DNA from: Streptococcus tangpeifui
GTDB lineage: Bacteria; Bacillota; Bacilli; Lactobacillales; Streptococcaceae
Length of the DNA: 64,000 bases
NCBI RefSeq assembly: GCF_011038795.1
Contig: NZ_JAAKDU010000003.1
Coordinates: 62,001-126,000 of the forward strand
Direction: 5' to 3'
Numbering within the stretch: position 1 is the first letter of the stretch; each line of letters begins with the position of its first letter. The position numbers were made by a program, and so were the translations under genes. The notes beneath the pieces were generated by a model, which did not search any database, had not been told where the DNA came from, and was given only the letters and a program-made list of their open reading frames with translations. Positions 24,855-35,302 of the stretch are shown in pieces.

Positions 24855-26645
24855 ATGAATGAATTGATTAAGCACAAGTTGGAGTTGCTGCCAGCTAGTC
24901 CTGGTTGCTACATCCACAAGGACAAAAATGGTACTATCATCTATGTGGGAAAGGCTAAGAATCTGAAAAATCGGGTGCGATCTTATTTTCACGGCAGTCA
25001 CGATACGAAGACGGAGATGCTGGTCTCAGAAATCGCCGATTTTGAGTATATCGTCACGGGATCCAATACCGAAGCCCTTCTCCTAGAAATCAATCTGATT
25101 CAGGAGAATATGCCCAAGTATAATATTCGGCTCAAGGATGACAAATCCTACCCTTATATTAAGATTACTAACGAGGTTTATCCTCGCCTCATGATTACCC
25201 GTCAGGTTCACCGCAAAGATGGGATTTATTTTGGTCCTTACCCCGATTCAGGAGCAGCAACCGAGATTAAGCGTCTGCTGGATCGTATTTTCCCTTTTAA
25301 AAAATGTACCAATCCAGCTAATAAGGTTTGTTTTTACTATCATTTAGGACAATGCAATGCCCACACTGTTTGCCACACTGATCAGGCTTACTGGGACGGT
25401 CTCAAAGAGGATGTCAAAAATTTCCTCAACGGCAAGGATAATAAGATTGTCGATCAAATCCGCGATAAAATGCTTAAAGCGTCAGAGCTGATGGAGTTTG
25501 AGCGAGCTGCCGAGTACCGTGATCTTTTGGAAGCTATCAGTACCCTGCGTACCAAGCAGCGAATCATGAACCAAGATATGATTGATCGCGATATTTTTGG
25601 CTATTATGTCGACAAGGGTTGGATGTGTGTACAGGTCTTTTTCGTCCGTCAGGGCAAGCTCATTCAGCGGGATGTCAATATGTTTCCCTACTACAATGAG
25701 CCTGAAGAGGATTTTCTCACCTATGTCGGTCAATTCTATCGTGAGAGCAAGCACTTTCTACCTAAAGAAGTTTTTATTCCGCAGGATATTGATGCTGAGC
25801 TTGTCAAGGCGGTCGTAAGAACCAAGGTTATTAAACCACAGCGCGGCGAGAAGAAGCAGTTAGTCAACCTAGCGACCAAGAATGCCAGAGTCAGTCTGCA
25901 GCAAAAGTTTGACCTTTTGGAAAAAGATATCAGAAAGACCAAAGGAGCTATTGAAAATCTTGGAGAATTGCTCAATATCCCAGCCCCTCGCCGTATTGAA
26001 GCCTTTGATAATTCCAATATTCAAGGAACTAGTCCAGTTGCTGCTATGGTCGTCTTCGTTGACGGTAAACCCAGTAAGAAAGACTATCGTAAGTTTAAAA
26101 TCAAGACGGTTGTTGGCCCAGATGACTATGCCAGTATGCGTGAGGTTATTTATCGTCGCTACAGTCGGGTCATGCGAGATGGTTTGACACCACCTGATTT
26201 AATCGTGATCGATGGTGGACAAGGTCAGGTCAATATTGCCAAAGAGGTCATCCAAGACCGTCTAGGCTTAGACATTCCTATTGCAGGTCTTCAAAAAAAC
26301 GATAAGCACCAAACCCATGAATTGCTCTTTGGTGATCCTCTGGAAGTCATTGATCTGCCACGGAACTCCGAGGAATTCTTTCTCCTTCAGCGTGTACAAG
26401 ATGAGGTCCACCGCTTTGCTATTACCTTCCATCGTCAGGTTCGCAGCAAGAATAGCTTCAGCTCCAAATTGGACGGCATTTCTGGCCTTGGACCTAAACG
26501 CAAGCAGCTCCTGCTCAAGCATTACAAAAGCCTGACCAAGATTCAAGAAGCAGATGTGGATGATATCGTCAACTGTGGCATACCGAGGAATGTAGCAGAG
26601 GCAGTAAAGGAAGCACTGACACAAGAAGTTGTAGATAAGACATAG
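24855..26645 (+). CDS. uvrC: Excinuclease ABC subunit C
   Basis: A 596-residue UvrC. The GIY-YIG nuclease domain starts [31 protein letters not shown]; the UvrB-binding UVR motif is near [29 protein letters not shown]; the RNase H-like nuclease holds [19 protein letters not shown] and [14 protein letters not shown]; the tail has helix-hairpin-helix motifs ([19 protein letters not shown]). It makes both incisions in nucleotide excision repair. ATG 24855 begins the conserved sequence; there is no Shine-Dalgarno site, and the promoter abuts the start, suggesting a leaderless transcript. Confidence 0.96.
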   Translation: MNELIKHKLELLPASPGCYIHKDKNGTIIYVGKAKNLKNRVRSYFHGSHDTKTEMLVSEIADFEYIVTGSNTEALLLEINLIQENMPKYNIRLKDDKSYPYIKITNEVYPRLMITRQVHRKDGIYFGPYPDSGAATEIKRLLDRIFPFKKCTNPANKVCFYYHLGQCNAHTVCHTDQAYWDGLKEDVKNFLNGKDNKIVDQIRDKMLKASELMEFERAAEYRDLLEAISTLRTKQRIMNQDMIDRDIFGYYVDKGWMCVQVFFVRQGKLIQRDVNMFPYYNEPEEDFLTYVGQFYRESKHFLPKEVFIPQDIDAELVKAVVRTKVIKPQRGEKKQLVNLATKNARVSLQQKFDLLEKDIRKTKGAIENLGELLNIPAPRRIEAFDNSNIQGTSPVAAMVVFVDGKPSKKDYRKFKIKTVVGPDDYASMREVIYRRYSRVMRDGLTPPDLIVIDGGQGQVNIAKEVIQDRLGLDIPIAGLQKNDKHQTHELLFGDPLEVIDLPRNSEEFFLLQRVQDEVHRFAITFHRQVRSKNSFSSKLDGISGLGPKRKQLLLKHYKSLTKIQEADVDDIVNCGIPRNVAEAVKEALTQEVVDKT

Positions 26646-26822
26646 AAAAAGATAAACTCAAGTGTGTTACAGCTTTTTTATCTGAAGCAAGGATAATTAG
26701 GAGTAAAAATTAGTAAAAGGCAGGCGATAAGATCGTTTGCCTTTTATAGTCGTATCAGAAAATTGCCTGCCTTCCCTATTTATGATACTCTAAGTCTACT
26801 GAAACGATAGAAAGGGATTCTT

Positions 26823-28175
26823 ATGGTAAAAGAATACGATTATATTGTCCTTGGCGGTGGTTCTGGGGGGATTGCTTCGGCTAACCGAGCTGCTATGCAT
26901 GGCGCAAAAGTGCTCTTGATTGAGGCAGCGGAGACTGGCGGGACCTGTGTCAACCGTGGTTGTGTTCCTAAAAAGGTCATGTGGTATGGGGCTCAGGTTG
27001 CTGAAGCGATTCATAAGTATGCTGGTGAATACGGTTTTACAGTGGGAGATACAACTTTTGATTTTACGACCCTGAAAAATAACCGTGAAGCCTACATTGA
27101 CCGTATCCATGGCTCCTATGAACGAGGATTTGCGGCAAATGGTGTAGAGGTACTGAATGCTTATGTCACCTTTCTTGATGCCCATATCTTAGAAGCTGAC
27201 GGTGAAACCTATACAGCGCCCCATATTCTCATTGCGACAGGTGGGCACGCCCTCGTTCCTGATATCCCGGGAGCTGAGTATGGTATCACTTCCGATGGCT
27301 TCTTTGAGTTAGATGTGGTTCCTAAGCGCGTGGCTATTGTAGGAGCTGGCTATATCGGTGTTGAGATTGCTGGTCTCCTTCATACCCTAGGCAGTGATGC
27401 CCACCTCTTTGTTCGTAAGGATCGCCCTCTTCGCAACTGGGACAATTACCTAACGGACGCTCTCATGGAAGAAATGGAAAAAGACGGTCCAACCCTGCAT
27501 AAACATTGTGTACCAAAAGCAGTGGTCAAGAATGCTGATGGTTCCTTAACCCTCATCTTTGAAAATGGTGAGGAGCATACCACTGATGTCATTATCTGGG
27601 CTATTGGGCGTGTCGCTAACACGAAGGGCTACGGACTGGAAAACACCGGTGTGGCGCTTAACGAGCGTGGCTTTATCCAAGCTGATGAATACGAAAATAC
27701 CAATGTATCAGGTGTTTACGCTATCGGTGATGTCAACGGTAAGATCGAGTTAACCCCAGTTGCCATCAAGGCAGGACGTCAGCTGTCAGAGCGTCTCTTC
27801 AACGGTCAAACAACAGCTAAGATGGATTATACCAATGTCCCAACCGTAGTCTTTAGTCACCCAGCCATGGGCAAGGTTGGCTTGACGGAAGAACAAGCTA
27901 TTAAGCAGTATGGGAAAGATCAAATCAAAGTCTATACCTCATCCTTTACTTCTATGTATACAGCCTTGGCTGACAATCGCCAAGTGGCTCGCATGAAATT
28001 AGTTGTTCAAGGCGAAGATGAAAGAGTTGTCGGCCTCCACGGTATCGGCTATGGTGTTGACGAAATGATCCAAGGGTTCGCGGTTGCGATTAAGATGGGA
28101 GCTACCAAAGCTGATCTTGACAACACTGTCGCTATCCACCCGACAGGTGCGGAAGAATTTGTTACGATGAGATAA
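26823..28175 (+). CDS. gor: Glutathione-disulfide reductase
   Basis: A 450-residue FAD/NADPH enzyme. FAD site [21 protein letters not shown]; redox-active disulfide [21 protein letters not shown] site [18 protein letters not shown]; second FAD loop VYAIGDVNG; dimer-interface active-site His in [10 protein letters not shown]. It reduces GSSG to GSH. Streptococci usually import glutathione or make it with GshAB, so this gene supports oxygen tolerance. RBS AAAGGGA. Shares a terminator with folC. Confidence 0.96.
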   Translation: MVKEYDYIVLGGGSGGIASANRAAMHGAKVLLIEAAETGGTCVNRGCVPKKVMWYGAQVAEAIHKYAGEYGFTVGDTTFDFTTLKNNREAYIDRIHGSYERGFAANGVEVLNAYVTFLDAHILEADGETYTAPHILIATGGHALVPDIPGAEYGITSDGFFELDVVPKRVAIVGAGYIGVEIAGLLHTLGSDAHLFVRKDRPLRNWDNYLTDALMEEMEKDGPTLHKHCVPKAVVKNADGSLTLIFENGEEHTTDVIIWAIGRVANTKGYGLENTGVALNERGFIQADEYENTNVSGVYAIGDVNGKIELTPVAIKAGRQLSERLFNGQTTAKMDYTNVPTVVFSHPAMGKVGLTEEQAIKQYGKDQIKVYTSSFTSMYTALADNRQVARMKLVVQGEDERVVGLHGIGYGVDEMIQGFAVAIKMGATKADLDNTVAIHPTGAEEFVTMR

Positions 28176-28218
28176 GGCTAATAGATCTGCATCAAACGGA
28201 GGACAAGATAAAAGACAA

Positions 28219-28251
28219 AAAATCCCAAATCAATTCATGATTTGGGATTTT
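28219..28251. terminator. Bidirectional terminator between gor and folC
   Basis: AAAATCCCAAATCA and TGATTTGGGATTTT pair perfectly around ATTCA. Confidence 0.9.
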
Positions 28252-28253
28252 AG

Positions 28254-29501
28254 CTAGTTCTTTTGATCCAAAAGATAACGGCGCACTTCCGAAATAAAAT
28301 AGAGGGAGCCTGTCACGATAAAGAGATCGTCAGAATCCTTGGCCTTATCCAGCCATTCTCGAAAATCAGCAACCTTTGAGTAGGTTTCAGGGTAGTCTGC
28401 TAAATCGGCTGCTTCTGGGAAAGCAAAAGTGGTGACGCTGAGCTCCAGCCCCTCTAGCAGCGTTAACATTCCAGAAAGATTTTTTCGCTTTAAGCCTGCA
28501 AAAAGCAGCTGTTTAGAGCGGTTTGGGAAATCTGTTTTTAAAAGATTGATTAGGGCCTGAATACCTTGGGGATTGTGGGCTCCGTCCAGCAGAATGTTAG
28601 GTTCGATTAGTTCACCGCGACCGGGCCAGAAAGCAGATCGTAAACCAGTCCTGATTGCAGCCTCATCGATCTTAGGAAAATGTTTTTGAAGAAGGAGACT
28701 GGCCTCAGTGGCCAAGGCTGCATTATATTGCTGGTGAGACCCGAGAAGGCTCAGGCTTAAATGCTGCAAGCTGCCCAACGGACCTTTGAAATCAAAGCCA
28801 TTGCTGGTATCCTCAATCCAAAAGTCCCGACCTGCTTGATAGAGGGGAGCTTGTAACTGCTTGGCTTCATTTTCAAAAACGATCTGAGCTTTCTGAGGGA
28901 CTGGACCAAGAATTATTGAGCGTCCAGACTTGATGGCTCCGGCCTTATGCCAGACAATGTCTTCCAGACGGTTGCCCAAGGTATCCAAATGATCATAACC
29001 AATAGAAGTGCAGATAGTAGCCAAGGGCGTAATGATATTAGTTGAATCAAAGCGGCCGCCGACTCCAGCTTCGATGATGGCGATATCAACTGGCTGTACA
29101 CGCTCAAAATACAGGAAAGCAAGAACCGTGACTAATTCAAATTCTGTCAAAGTCCCCATCTCTGTCTCAGTCAGTTTCTCTAGCCAAGGGCGGACTAAAT
29201 CGAAAGTTCTTACTAGATCTTGGTCGCTGATAGGCTGGCCGTCAACAGCTATTCTTTCATTAAAACGAGTGATAAAAGGCGAGGTAAAGGTCCCAGTCTT
29301 GTAGCCGGCTTGACTAAAGATAGCTTGGAGCAAAGCAGTGGTTGAACCTTTGCCATTAGTCCCGACAATATGAAGACTGGGAAAGCCTGCTTGGGGCCTT
29401 CCCAGTTTATCTAATAGCCAATTTAATCGCCTGAAATCAGGCCGGCGTCCATAAGCCTTGTGGCTGTGGATAGTTTGCAAGGTTTCTTGATAGGTTAGCA
29501 T
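28254..29501 (-). CDS. folC: Bifunctional folylpolyglutamate synthase / dihydrofolate synthase
   Basis: A 415-residue Mur-ligase-fold enzyme. ATP loop VGTNGKGSTTALLQ, FTSPFITRFNERI for folate binding, EAGVGGRFDSTN, SIGYDHLDTLGN and LLDGAHNPQG are all present. It adds glutamate to dihydropteroate and folates. Its ATG overlaps the stop of the upstream gene (TAATG), so the two are translationally coupled. Confidence 0.95.
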   Translation of the reverse strand: MLTYQETLQTIHSHKAYGRRPDFRRLNWLLDKLGRPQAGFPSLHIVGTNGKGSTTALLQAIFSQAGYKTGTFTSPFITRFNERIAVDGQPISDQDLVRTFDLVRPWLEKLTETEMGTLTEFELVTVLAFLYFERVQPVDIAIIEAGVGGRFDSTNIITPLATICTSIGYDHLDTLGNRLEDIVWHKAGAIKSGRSIILGPVPQKAQIVFENEAKQLQAPLYQAGRDFWIEDTSNGFDFKGPLGSLQHLSLSLLGSHQQYNAALATEASLLLQKHFPKIDEAAIRTGLRSAFWPGRGELIEPNILLDGAHNPQGIQALINLLKTDFPNRSKQLLFAGLKRKNLSGMLTLLEGLELSVTTFAFPEAADLADYPETYSKVADFREWLDKAKDSDDLFIVTGSLYFISEVRRYLLDQKN

Positions 29502-30013
29502 TATTGTTGAGGTGTCTGGCCAGCGTCTCCGCCAGTTTGCCCTTGATCAGTCGTACCAGCATTTCCATCAGTTTGCCCTTGGTCGATCTGACCTCCTTGG
29601 TCACTAGCTTGTCCAGAATCAGCTGCTTCTCCATTTTGATCCTGTCCTTGGGTTTGATCCTCTGTTGGCTGACCATCTTGCGTTTGACTGTTGTTAGCAT
29701 CGCTAGAACTTGCCTGACTATTGCTGTCCTCTTTTTCTTTAATGACCGTTGTCGTAGAAGTGTCAGATGATTTGTCGTTATTGGAATTATTGCGGGAGAT
29801 AGCAAAATAACCCAGTGCCCCCAAAATAGTAACAAGCCCTGCCGCAATAGCCACTATTTTTTGCAGTGCTGAGAAACCTTTCTTAGCGCCACGAGCAATT
29901 TTTTTAGTAGCTCTTGCCTTAGGAATACGTCTTTCTGTTTCTTGGCGAATAGGGGTGTGACTAAGTTCCGTATTTTCTTTCTTTCTGCGTTGCGAACGTG
30001 AGTATTGAGACAT
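29501..30013 (-). CDS. Single-span surface protein with Q/G-rich low-complexity tail
   Basis: A 170-residue protein: basic N-terminus rich in Arg/Lys (RSQRRKK; KARATKKIARGAKKG), one membrane helix (about 52-72, IVAIAAGLVTILGALGYFA), then an exterior tail of Ser, Asp, Gln, Gly and Thr with QGQTDGNAG / QGQTGGDAG repeats. No domain recognised; DUF6556-like streptococcal proteins have this layout, but this is a guess. The TAATG junction couples it to folC, yet nothing in it points to folate metabolism. Confidence 0.7.
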   Translation of the reverse strand: MSQYSRSQRRKKENTELSHTPIRQETERRIPKARATKKIARGAKKGFSALQKIVAIAAGLVTILGALGYFAISRNNSNNDKSSDTSTTTVIKEKEDSNSQASSSDANNSQTQDGQPTEDQTQGQDQNGEAADSGQASDQGGQIDQGQTDGNAGTTDQGQTGGDAGQTPQQ

Positions 30014-30156
30014 GGTGAATTTTCTCCTTAAAAAAGTTTTCTAGCTACTAGTTTACCAAAATCTGAAAAAAAATTCTTAAATAAAGTGGCAGGGTCATTT
30101 CTCTTCATGTCCGAACCTTGAATCGGTTTTCTGCCTGCCTCTTGCCTATTAAATTA

Positions 30157-30165
30157 TGCTATAAT
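30157..30165 (+). promoter_or_regulatory. Extended -10 promoter of the cysteine desulfurase-thiI operon
   Basis: TGC-TATAAT lies 30 bp before ATG 30195; no good -35. Confidence 0.55.
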
Positions 30166-30194
30166 GAAACTAATTGACTGTTAAAGGAACGACT

Positions 30195-31340
30195 ATGATT
30201 TATTTTGATAATTCAGCTACAACCCAACCCTATTCCGAAGCCCTTCACAGCTATCAAGAGGTGGCAGCTAAAATTTTCGGTAATCCTTCCAGCCTGCATG
30301 GCCTTGGCGACCAAGCAACCCGTTTGCTGGAGGCTTCTCGCAAGCAAATTGCTCAGCTATTAGGCAAGTCAGCTGAAGAAATTTTTTTCACATCTGGCGG
30401 AACTGAGAGCGATAACTGGGCCATCAAGGGACTAGCCTTTGAAAAAGCCCCCTACGGCAAACATATTATCGTGTCAGATATTGAACATCCAGCTGTCAAA
30501 GAATCTGCTAAATGGTTGGCTACTCAAGGATTTGAGGTCTCTTATGCCCCTGTTGACAGCCGCGGCTTTGTAGATGTGAAACAATTAGCTGGCCTCCTAC
30601 GGTCGGATACCATCCTGGTCTCAGTCATGGCTGTCAATAATGAAATTGGTTCTGTCCAGCCTATCCAAGCTATTTCAGAAATTTTGGCTGATCGGCCGAC
30701 TATCTCTTTTCATGTAGATGCTGTTCAAGCTATCGGAAAAATTCCGACTGCCAGCTATTTGACTGACCGAGTTGACTTTGCTTCCTTCTCGGGACATAAG
30801 TTTCACGCGGTTCGTGGTGTCGGCTTTCTCTATAAGAAGGTTGGTAAGCGCATCAGTCCGCTTTTGACAGGAGGCGGTCAGGAAAATGGATTGCGCTCAA
30901 CGACTGAAAACCTAGCCGGTATTGCGGCTATGGCCAAAGCCCTGCGTTTGACCTTGGCTAAGGAAGAAACGGCCCTGCCTCGGATTGCGGCGATGAAAGC
31001 TATTATCTACGATGAATTGAGTAAGTACCCTGATATCAAGCTCTTTTCTGAAAAAAGTCAAGACTTTGCTCCCAATATTTTAACCTTTGGCATTAAGGGA
31101 GTTAGGGGAGAAGTAGTGGTACATGCGTTTGAAGAGCATCAAATTTATATCTCCACCACCAGTGCCTGCTCCTCTAAGGCTGGCAAACCAGCCGGTACGC
31201 TGATTTCGATGGGAGTACCGACCAAGGCAGCTCAGACAGCTGTCCGAATCAGCCTGGATGATGACAATGATATGAGTCAAGTTGAGCAGTTCCTAACTAT
31301 CTTTAAACAAGTTTACGAAAAGACCAAGAAAGTCCGTTAA
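30195..31340 (+). CDS. Cysteine desulfurase (NifS/IscS class), ThiI partner
   Basis: A 381-residue PLP enzyme. IYFDNSATTQP opening, ESDNWAIKG, DIEHPAV (His stacking on PLP), VDAVQAIGK, Schiff-base Lys in SFSGHKFHAVRG, and catalytic Cys in STTSACSSKAG. It removes sulfur from cysteine and passes it as persulfide. ATG 30195 has AAAGGAAC upstream; the TTG/GTG extension to 30174 is not used. thiI lies 57 bp downstream, the usual arrangement for tRNA 4-thiouridine synthesis. Confidence 0.93.
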   Translation: MIYFDNSATTQPYSEALHSYQEVAAKIFGNPSSLHGLGDQATRLLEASRKQIAQLLGKSAEEIFFTSGGTESDNWAIKGLAFEKAPYGKHIIVSDIEHPAVKESAKWLATQGFEVSYAPVDSRGFVDVKQLAGLLRSDTILVSVMAVNNEIGSVQPIQAISEILADRPTISFHVDAVQAIGKIPTASYLTDRVDFASFSGHKFHAVRGVGFLYKKVGKRISPLLTGGGQENGLRSTTENLAGIAAMAKALRLTLAKEETALPRIAAMKAIIYDELSKYPDIKLFSEKSQDFAPNILTFGIKGVRGEVVVHAFEEHQIYISTTSACSSKAGKPAGTLISMGVPTKAAQTAVRISLDDDNDMSQVEQFLTIFKQVYEKTKKVR

Positions 31341-31397
31341 GGATAAGAAATAAGAAAGGATGTCCGGCAGTTGATCGTCGGACTTTTGAAAGATGAT

Positions 31398-32612
31398 ATG
31401 CAGTATTCTGAAATTATGATTCGCTACGGTGAGCTTTCGACTAAGGGGAAAAATCGCATGCGTTTCATTAATACGCTCAAACGCAATATGCAAGATGTTC
31501 TCTCTATCTACCCAGAGGTCACGGTAACAGCAGACCGAGATCGCGGTCATGTTTTCCTTAATGGGGCTGACTACCGTCCTGTCGCTGAAAGTCTCAAGCA
31601 GATTTTTGGCATTCAAGCCTTTTCACCAGTTTATAAATTGGAAAAAGATATGCCCACCCTGCGGAAGGCTGTCCAAGACATTATGGCTGGTCTCTATCAT
31701 GAAGGACTAACCTTCAAGGTTTCCAGTAAACGCAGCGATCATCAATTTGCATTAGACAGTCGTGAGCTCAATCAAGATCTTGGTGGAGCCGTCTTTGATG
31801 TCCTCCCTAATATCAAGGCTCAGATGAAAAAGCCTGATATTACTCTCAAGGTAGAAATCCGTGATGAAGCAGCCTATATCTCTCATGAAGAAATTAAGGG
31901 TGCTGGCGGTCTGCCAGTTGGCACAGCAGGCAAAGGTATGCTCATGCTCTCAGGTGGTATTGATTCACCTGTAGCAGGCTATTTGGCTCTCAAACGAGGG
32001 GTAGATATTGAAGCAGTCCACTTCGCTAGCCCACCTTATACCAGTCCGGGTGCTTTGAAGAAGGCGCAGGATTTGACGCGTAAATTAACGAAATTTGGCG
32101 GAAATATCCAATTTATCGAAGTTCCCTTTGCGGAGATTCAAGAGGAAATAAAGGAAAAGGCACCCGAAGCCTACCTCATGACCCTGACTCGTCGCTTTAT
32201 GATGCGGATTACCGATAGGATCCGTGAGCAGCGCCATGGTTTGGTCATCATAAATGGCGAAAGTCTCGGCCAGGTTGCCAGTCAAACACTAGAATCCATG
32301 CAAGCCATTAATGCGGTAACAGCAACGCCAGTCATCCGTCCAGTGGTCACTATGGATAAACTGGAAATCATTGATATCGCCGAAAAAATTGATACTTTTG
32401 AGATTTCTATCCAACCTTTTGAAGATTGCTGTACCATTTTTGCACCTGACCGTCCCAAAACCAATCCTAAAATCAAAAATGTCGAGCAGTACGAAGCTCG
32501 ACTCGATGTTGAAGGCCTTATTGATCGTGCGGTTAAAGGCATTATGGTTTCTGAAATCACACCGGAAGGTCAAAACGATGCCGTAGATGATATGATTGAG
32601 GACTTGTTGTAG
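31398..32612 (+). CDS. thiI: tRNA 4-thiouridine synthase
   Basis: A 404-residue ThiI: N-terminal ferredoxin-like and THUMP domains ([13 protein letters not shown] to about residue 165), then the adenylating PP-loop [18 protein letters not shown]. As in most Firmicutes there is no C-terminal rhodanese domain, so the neighbour desulfurase is the likely sulfur donor. It modifies U8 of tRNA. ATG 31398 starts the conserved [12 protein letters not shown]; a TTG at 31371 is upstream but unsupported. Confidence 0.95.
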   Translation: MQYSEIMIRYGELSTKGKNRMRFINTLKRNMQDVLSIYPEVTVTADRDRGHVFLNGADYRPVAESLKQIFGIQAFSPVYKLEKDMPTLRKAVQDIMAGLYHEGLTFKVSSKRSDHQFALDSRELNQDLGGAVFDVLPNIKAQMKKPDITLKVEIRDEAAYISHEEIKGAGGLPVGTAGKGMLMLSGGIDSPVAGYLALKRGVDIEAVHFASPPYTSPGALKKAQDLTRKLTKFGGNIQFIEVPFAEIQEEIKEKAPEAYLMTLTRRFMMRITDRIREQRHGLVIINGESLGQVASQTLESMQAINAVTATPVIRPVVTMDKLEIIDIAEKIDTFEISIQPFEDCCTIFAPDRPKTNPKIKNVEQYEARLDVEGLIDRAVKGIMVSEITPEGQNDAVDDMIEDLL

Positions 32613-32622
32613 GGGATGATAA

Positions 32623-33276
32623 GTGCGCAATATCTGGGAGTTTTTAAATGGAGTACTTGGCCCTTATAATTGGGATCGCCATGCGATTAATGTGCTAGGC
32701 AGCTCTAATCCATCTTCATCAGGTGCTTATTCTGCAGGATTTTTAATAGCGGTTATACTATTTGTCCTAGTGGCAGCTTATTTCCTGAAACTAGTAGTCA
32801 TTGCTCCAGAATGGGAGGAGTCGACTGCTAAATCAAAGAAAAAGACTGCTAAACAGTTAAAGAAGTCTTTAACAGAAAAATTTTTTTCAGAGAATTTTTT
32901 GTTTTATTGTTTCTTAATGGGGATGATCTTCTGCTTTTGGTTATATCCTTCTATAAGAAGTTACCAAGCTCACCGTTATTTTACAGATAAAAGAAATCAG
33001 GTGACTGACTTTAAATTTATGTCAGTTACTGACTATCAGGCTGATAATGGTGGCCGTTATAGTGATCCAAGTATTTATTTAGATTTGAAAGGTTACCCTA
33101 ACGGTAAGAACTATTCAGTGTTTGTTTCGGATGCTAATTCTACGCAAGTTGCCAAGGTAAGAAATACTGGGAAAAATCAACTGGTCATAGTTGGACTTAA
33201 TAAATCAGGCAAACCTGTTCACATTTGGTTCACAGAAAGAAAAGCAACAAATGAAGCTATTATCGAAATCGGTTAA
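32623..33276 (+). CDS. Unknown two-span membrane protein
   Basis: A 217-residue protein starting at GTG 32623 with AGGGGATG upstream. Two hydrophobic segments (about 38-62 and 96-115) enclose a basic cytoplasmic loop (KSKKKTAKQLKK). The C-terminal 95 residues are soluble and probably outside, rich in Tyr, Asn and Lys. No family recognised. Its end overlaps the start of the GNAT gene by 26 bp, and it begins 10 bp after thiI, so it may ride on that operon. Confidence 0.65.
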   Translation: MRNIWEFLNGVLGPYNWDRHAINVLGSSNPSSSGAYSAGFLIAVILFVLVAAYFLKLVVIAPEWEESTAKSKKKTAKQLKKSLTEKFFSENFLFYCFLMGMIFCFWLYPSIRSYQAHRYFTDKRNQVTDFKFMSVTDYQADNGGRYSDPSIYLDLKGYPNGKNYSVFVSDANSTQVAKVRNTGKNQLVIVGLNKSGKPVHIWFTERKATNEAIIEIG

Positions 33277-33796
33277 GAAGCGAAAGAGCGTCTCAAAGAG
33301 TTTAGTAAGTGATCTTGAATCACTTTACCTCACAGCCTTTCCTCCCGAAGAACGCCTTGACTGGGATTGGTTACTGAAGAAAGCGGATTCTGGTCAAGCA
33401 GATTTTGTAGCTTATTATGATGATTCAGATTTTGTTGGTTTCACCTACAGTCTTATGTCAGATACAGTCTATTATCTGCTCTTTCTAGCAGTAGTGGAGG
33501 ACAAGCATTCCCAAGGTTATGGTTCGGCCATCCTAGCCAAAGTAGCCCAACAAGCAGGCAGTCGGATAAGAGTTTTGGTTATTGAGCCCTCAGATCAGGC
33601 CGCCAGCAATTACGGTCAGCGGCTCCGCCGTCTGGCCTTCTACCAATCGAATGGTTATCATTTAACTCCCCACTATTATTATGAAGGTCCAGAAGTGTAT
33701 CAAGTTATGGCTAGTCAAACAAGGCTCCCTCTTGCTGATTTCACGAACTTGGCTAAGCTGATTGAACAAACAGGAGTTGAGATTGGCGTGGATTAG
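33251..33796 (+). CDS. GNAT-family N-acetyltransferase
   Basis: A 181-residue GNAT. LYLTAFPPEERLDWDWLL opens the fold; YYLLFLAVVEDKHSQGYGSAILAKV holds beta4 and the acetyl-CoA loop QGYGS; RLAFYQSNGYHLTPHYYYEG ends it. ATG 33251 lies within the end of the preceding gene. A frameshifted relative sits at 35303. Confidence 0.8.
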   Translation: MKLLSKSVKKRKSVSKSLVSDLESLYLTAFPPEERLDWDWLLKKADSGQADFVAYYDDSDFVGFTYSLMSDTVYYLLFLAVVEDKHSQGYGSAILAKVAQQAGSRIRVLVIEPSDQAASNYGQRLRRLAFYQSNGYHLTPHYYYEGPEVYQVMASQTRLPLADFTNLAKLIEQTGVEIGVD

Positions 33797-34093
33797 GGAG
33801 ACAGCTGTCCATGACAGGAATGTTGGCTATTTTTGACCACATTGATCATTTCAATATGTGGTCTTTAAACGCTGACTTTCTCTATATGAGGATAAGCTTT
33901 TTTTATCTAACCTTTTCGGTAGTTGTTGCTTCTTGTTTAATTTCAGTTTCATGAGAGTGGGATAAGAATAAATCAAAATCGTGATTTTATCACGATTTTA
34001 ATTTTTAATTGGAGTGATTTTTCTAATAGTAGTTTTTTGAAAGCGGAAACATGCTATAATACTGTATAAATAGTAAACAAAAGGGGAATGTCT
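33797..34093. other. Intergenic region: terminator, GAGAGTGGGA repeat and promoter
   Basis: A hairpin GACCACAT / ATGTGGTC (33835-33862) followed by TTT may end the GNAT transcript. At 33953 begins the GAGAGTGGGAT repeat with a perfect hairpin AAAATCGTGA / TCACGATTTT (33975-33999). TGC-TATAAT (34052-34060) is the capA promoter. Confidence 0.65.
33953..34012. repeat. GAGAGTGGGA repeat, short copy with hairpin
   Basis: Matches the left end of the long copy at 46322: GAGAGTGGGA, AATCG-TGA, then ATTTT-rich sequence. The hairpin is flanked by A and T runs, so it may act as a bidirectional terminator. Confidence 0.6.
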
Positions 34094-35272
34094 ATGAAAA
34101 AGTTGCCACTCTCAAGAACTAGCCTTATCTGTGTGACCTTGGTTCTGGCCATTCTTGTGGTGGCCGCGTTTTACGATGCGAGCGGCTGGGCTAAGAAGTC
34201 TGAAACAAAGTCCGGTCAGGTACAAACTGCTAGAGTTGTAGCCAATGGTGATATCCTAATCCACGATATTCTCTACATGAGCGCTAGACAGTCGGATGGC
34301 GGCTATGATTTCAATCCCTACTTCAAGTATGCAAGAAATTGGATTTCAGATGCTGATTTAGCCCTTGGAGATTATGAGGGAACGATTAGCAGTGGTTACC
34401 CTCTTGCAGGTTACCCTCTTTTCAATGCTCCTAGCTCTATTGCCACGACTTTAAAAGAGACGGGCTATGATGTTATTGACTTGGCCCACAATCATATTTT
34501 GGATTCCGGTCTGTCTGGTGCTCTGGAAACTGCTCAAACTTTCAATAAGCTTGGGTTAGATACCATAGGTATCTATCAGAGAAATCGCCGCAAGGAGACC
34601 TTTCTTATAAAAAAGGTTAATGGGATTAAAATTGCTATCCTAGGATATTCCTATGGCTATAACGGCATGGAGTCCAATCTAAGTAAGAGCGAGTACAAAA
34701 AGCATTTATCCGACTTGAATGAAAAGCAAATGAAAGCCGAACTTGCCCAAGCTGAAAAGCAGGCGGATATCACTATTGTCATGCCGCAGATGGGAGTGGA
34801 ATACCAAAAGGATCCGACCGATGAACAAGTCCAGTTCTATCATAAGATGATCGACTGGGGAGCTGATGTCATCTTCGGCGGTCACCCCCATGTGGTGGAA
34901 CCAGCAGAGACCTTGCATAAGGATGGACAAAAGAAATTTATCATCTATTCTATGGGAAATTTTATCTCCAACCAAAATCAAGAAACAGTTGATGATATTT
35001 GGACCGAACGTGGTTTGCTGATGGATGTGACTTTTGAAAAGGCGGGTCAAAAGACTGTTATCAAAACCGTCAAAGCTCATCCAACCATGGTTTGGCGGCA
35101 GCCTACCGGCCAAACAGTTGATGAAGGTTATGATGCCTATAATTATCAAACGTTGGTTCTGGAGGATTTCATCAAAGGCGGTAAATACCGTCATAAATTA
35201 GATAGTGCCATGAAAGAGAAGGTTGATACAGCCTATAAAGAAATGAAGGAATTGGTGAATTTAAAATGGTAG
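34094..35272 (+). CDS. CapA-family protein
   Basis: A 392-residue protein with an N-terminal membrane anchor (about 10-30) and an exported CapA/metallophosphoesterase-like domain: VANGDILIHDILY, LALGDYEGTIS, DLAHNHILDSG, ITIVMPQMGVEYQ and FGGHPHVVEP carry the conserved Asp, Asn and His residues. CapA proteins were named for poly-gamma-glutamate capsule synthesis, but no capB or capC gene is here, so its role may be different. ATG 34094 has AAAGGGGAA upstream; ATG 34088 is too near that site. Confidence 0.85.
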   Translation: MKKLPLSRTSLICVTLVLAILVVAAFYDASGWAKKSETKSGQVQTARVVANGDILIHDILYMSARQSDGGYDFNPYFKYARNWISDADLALGDYEGTISSGYPLAGYPLFNAPSSIATTLKETGYDVIDLAHNHILDSGLSGALETAQTFNKLGLDTIGIYQRNRRKETFLIKKVNGIKIAILGYSYGYNGMESNLSKSEYKKHLSDLNEKQMKAELAQAEKQADITIVMPQMGVEYQKDPTDEQVQFYHKMIDWGADVIFGGHPHVVEPAETLHKDGQKKFIIYSMGNFISNQNQETVDDIWTERGLLMDVTFEKAGQKTVIKTVKAHPTMVWRQPTGQTVDEGYDAYNYQTLVLEDFIKGGKYRHKLDSAMKEKVDTAYKEMKELVNLKW

Positions 35273-35302
35273 CAAAGATATGGTTGATAAGAAAGGGAAT
35301 CA

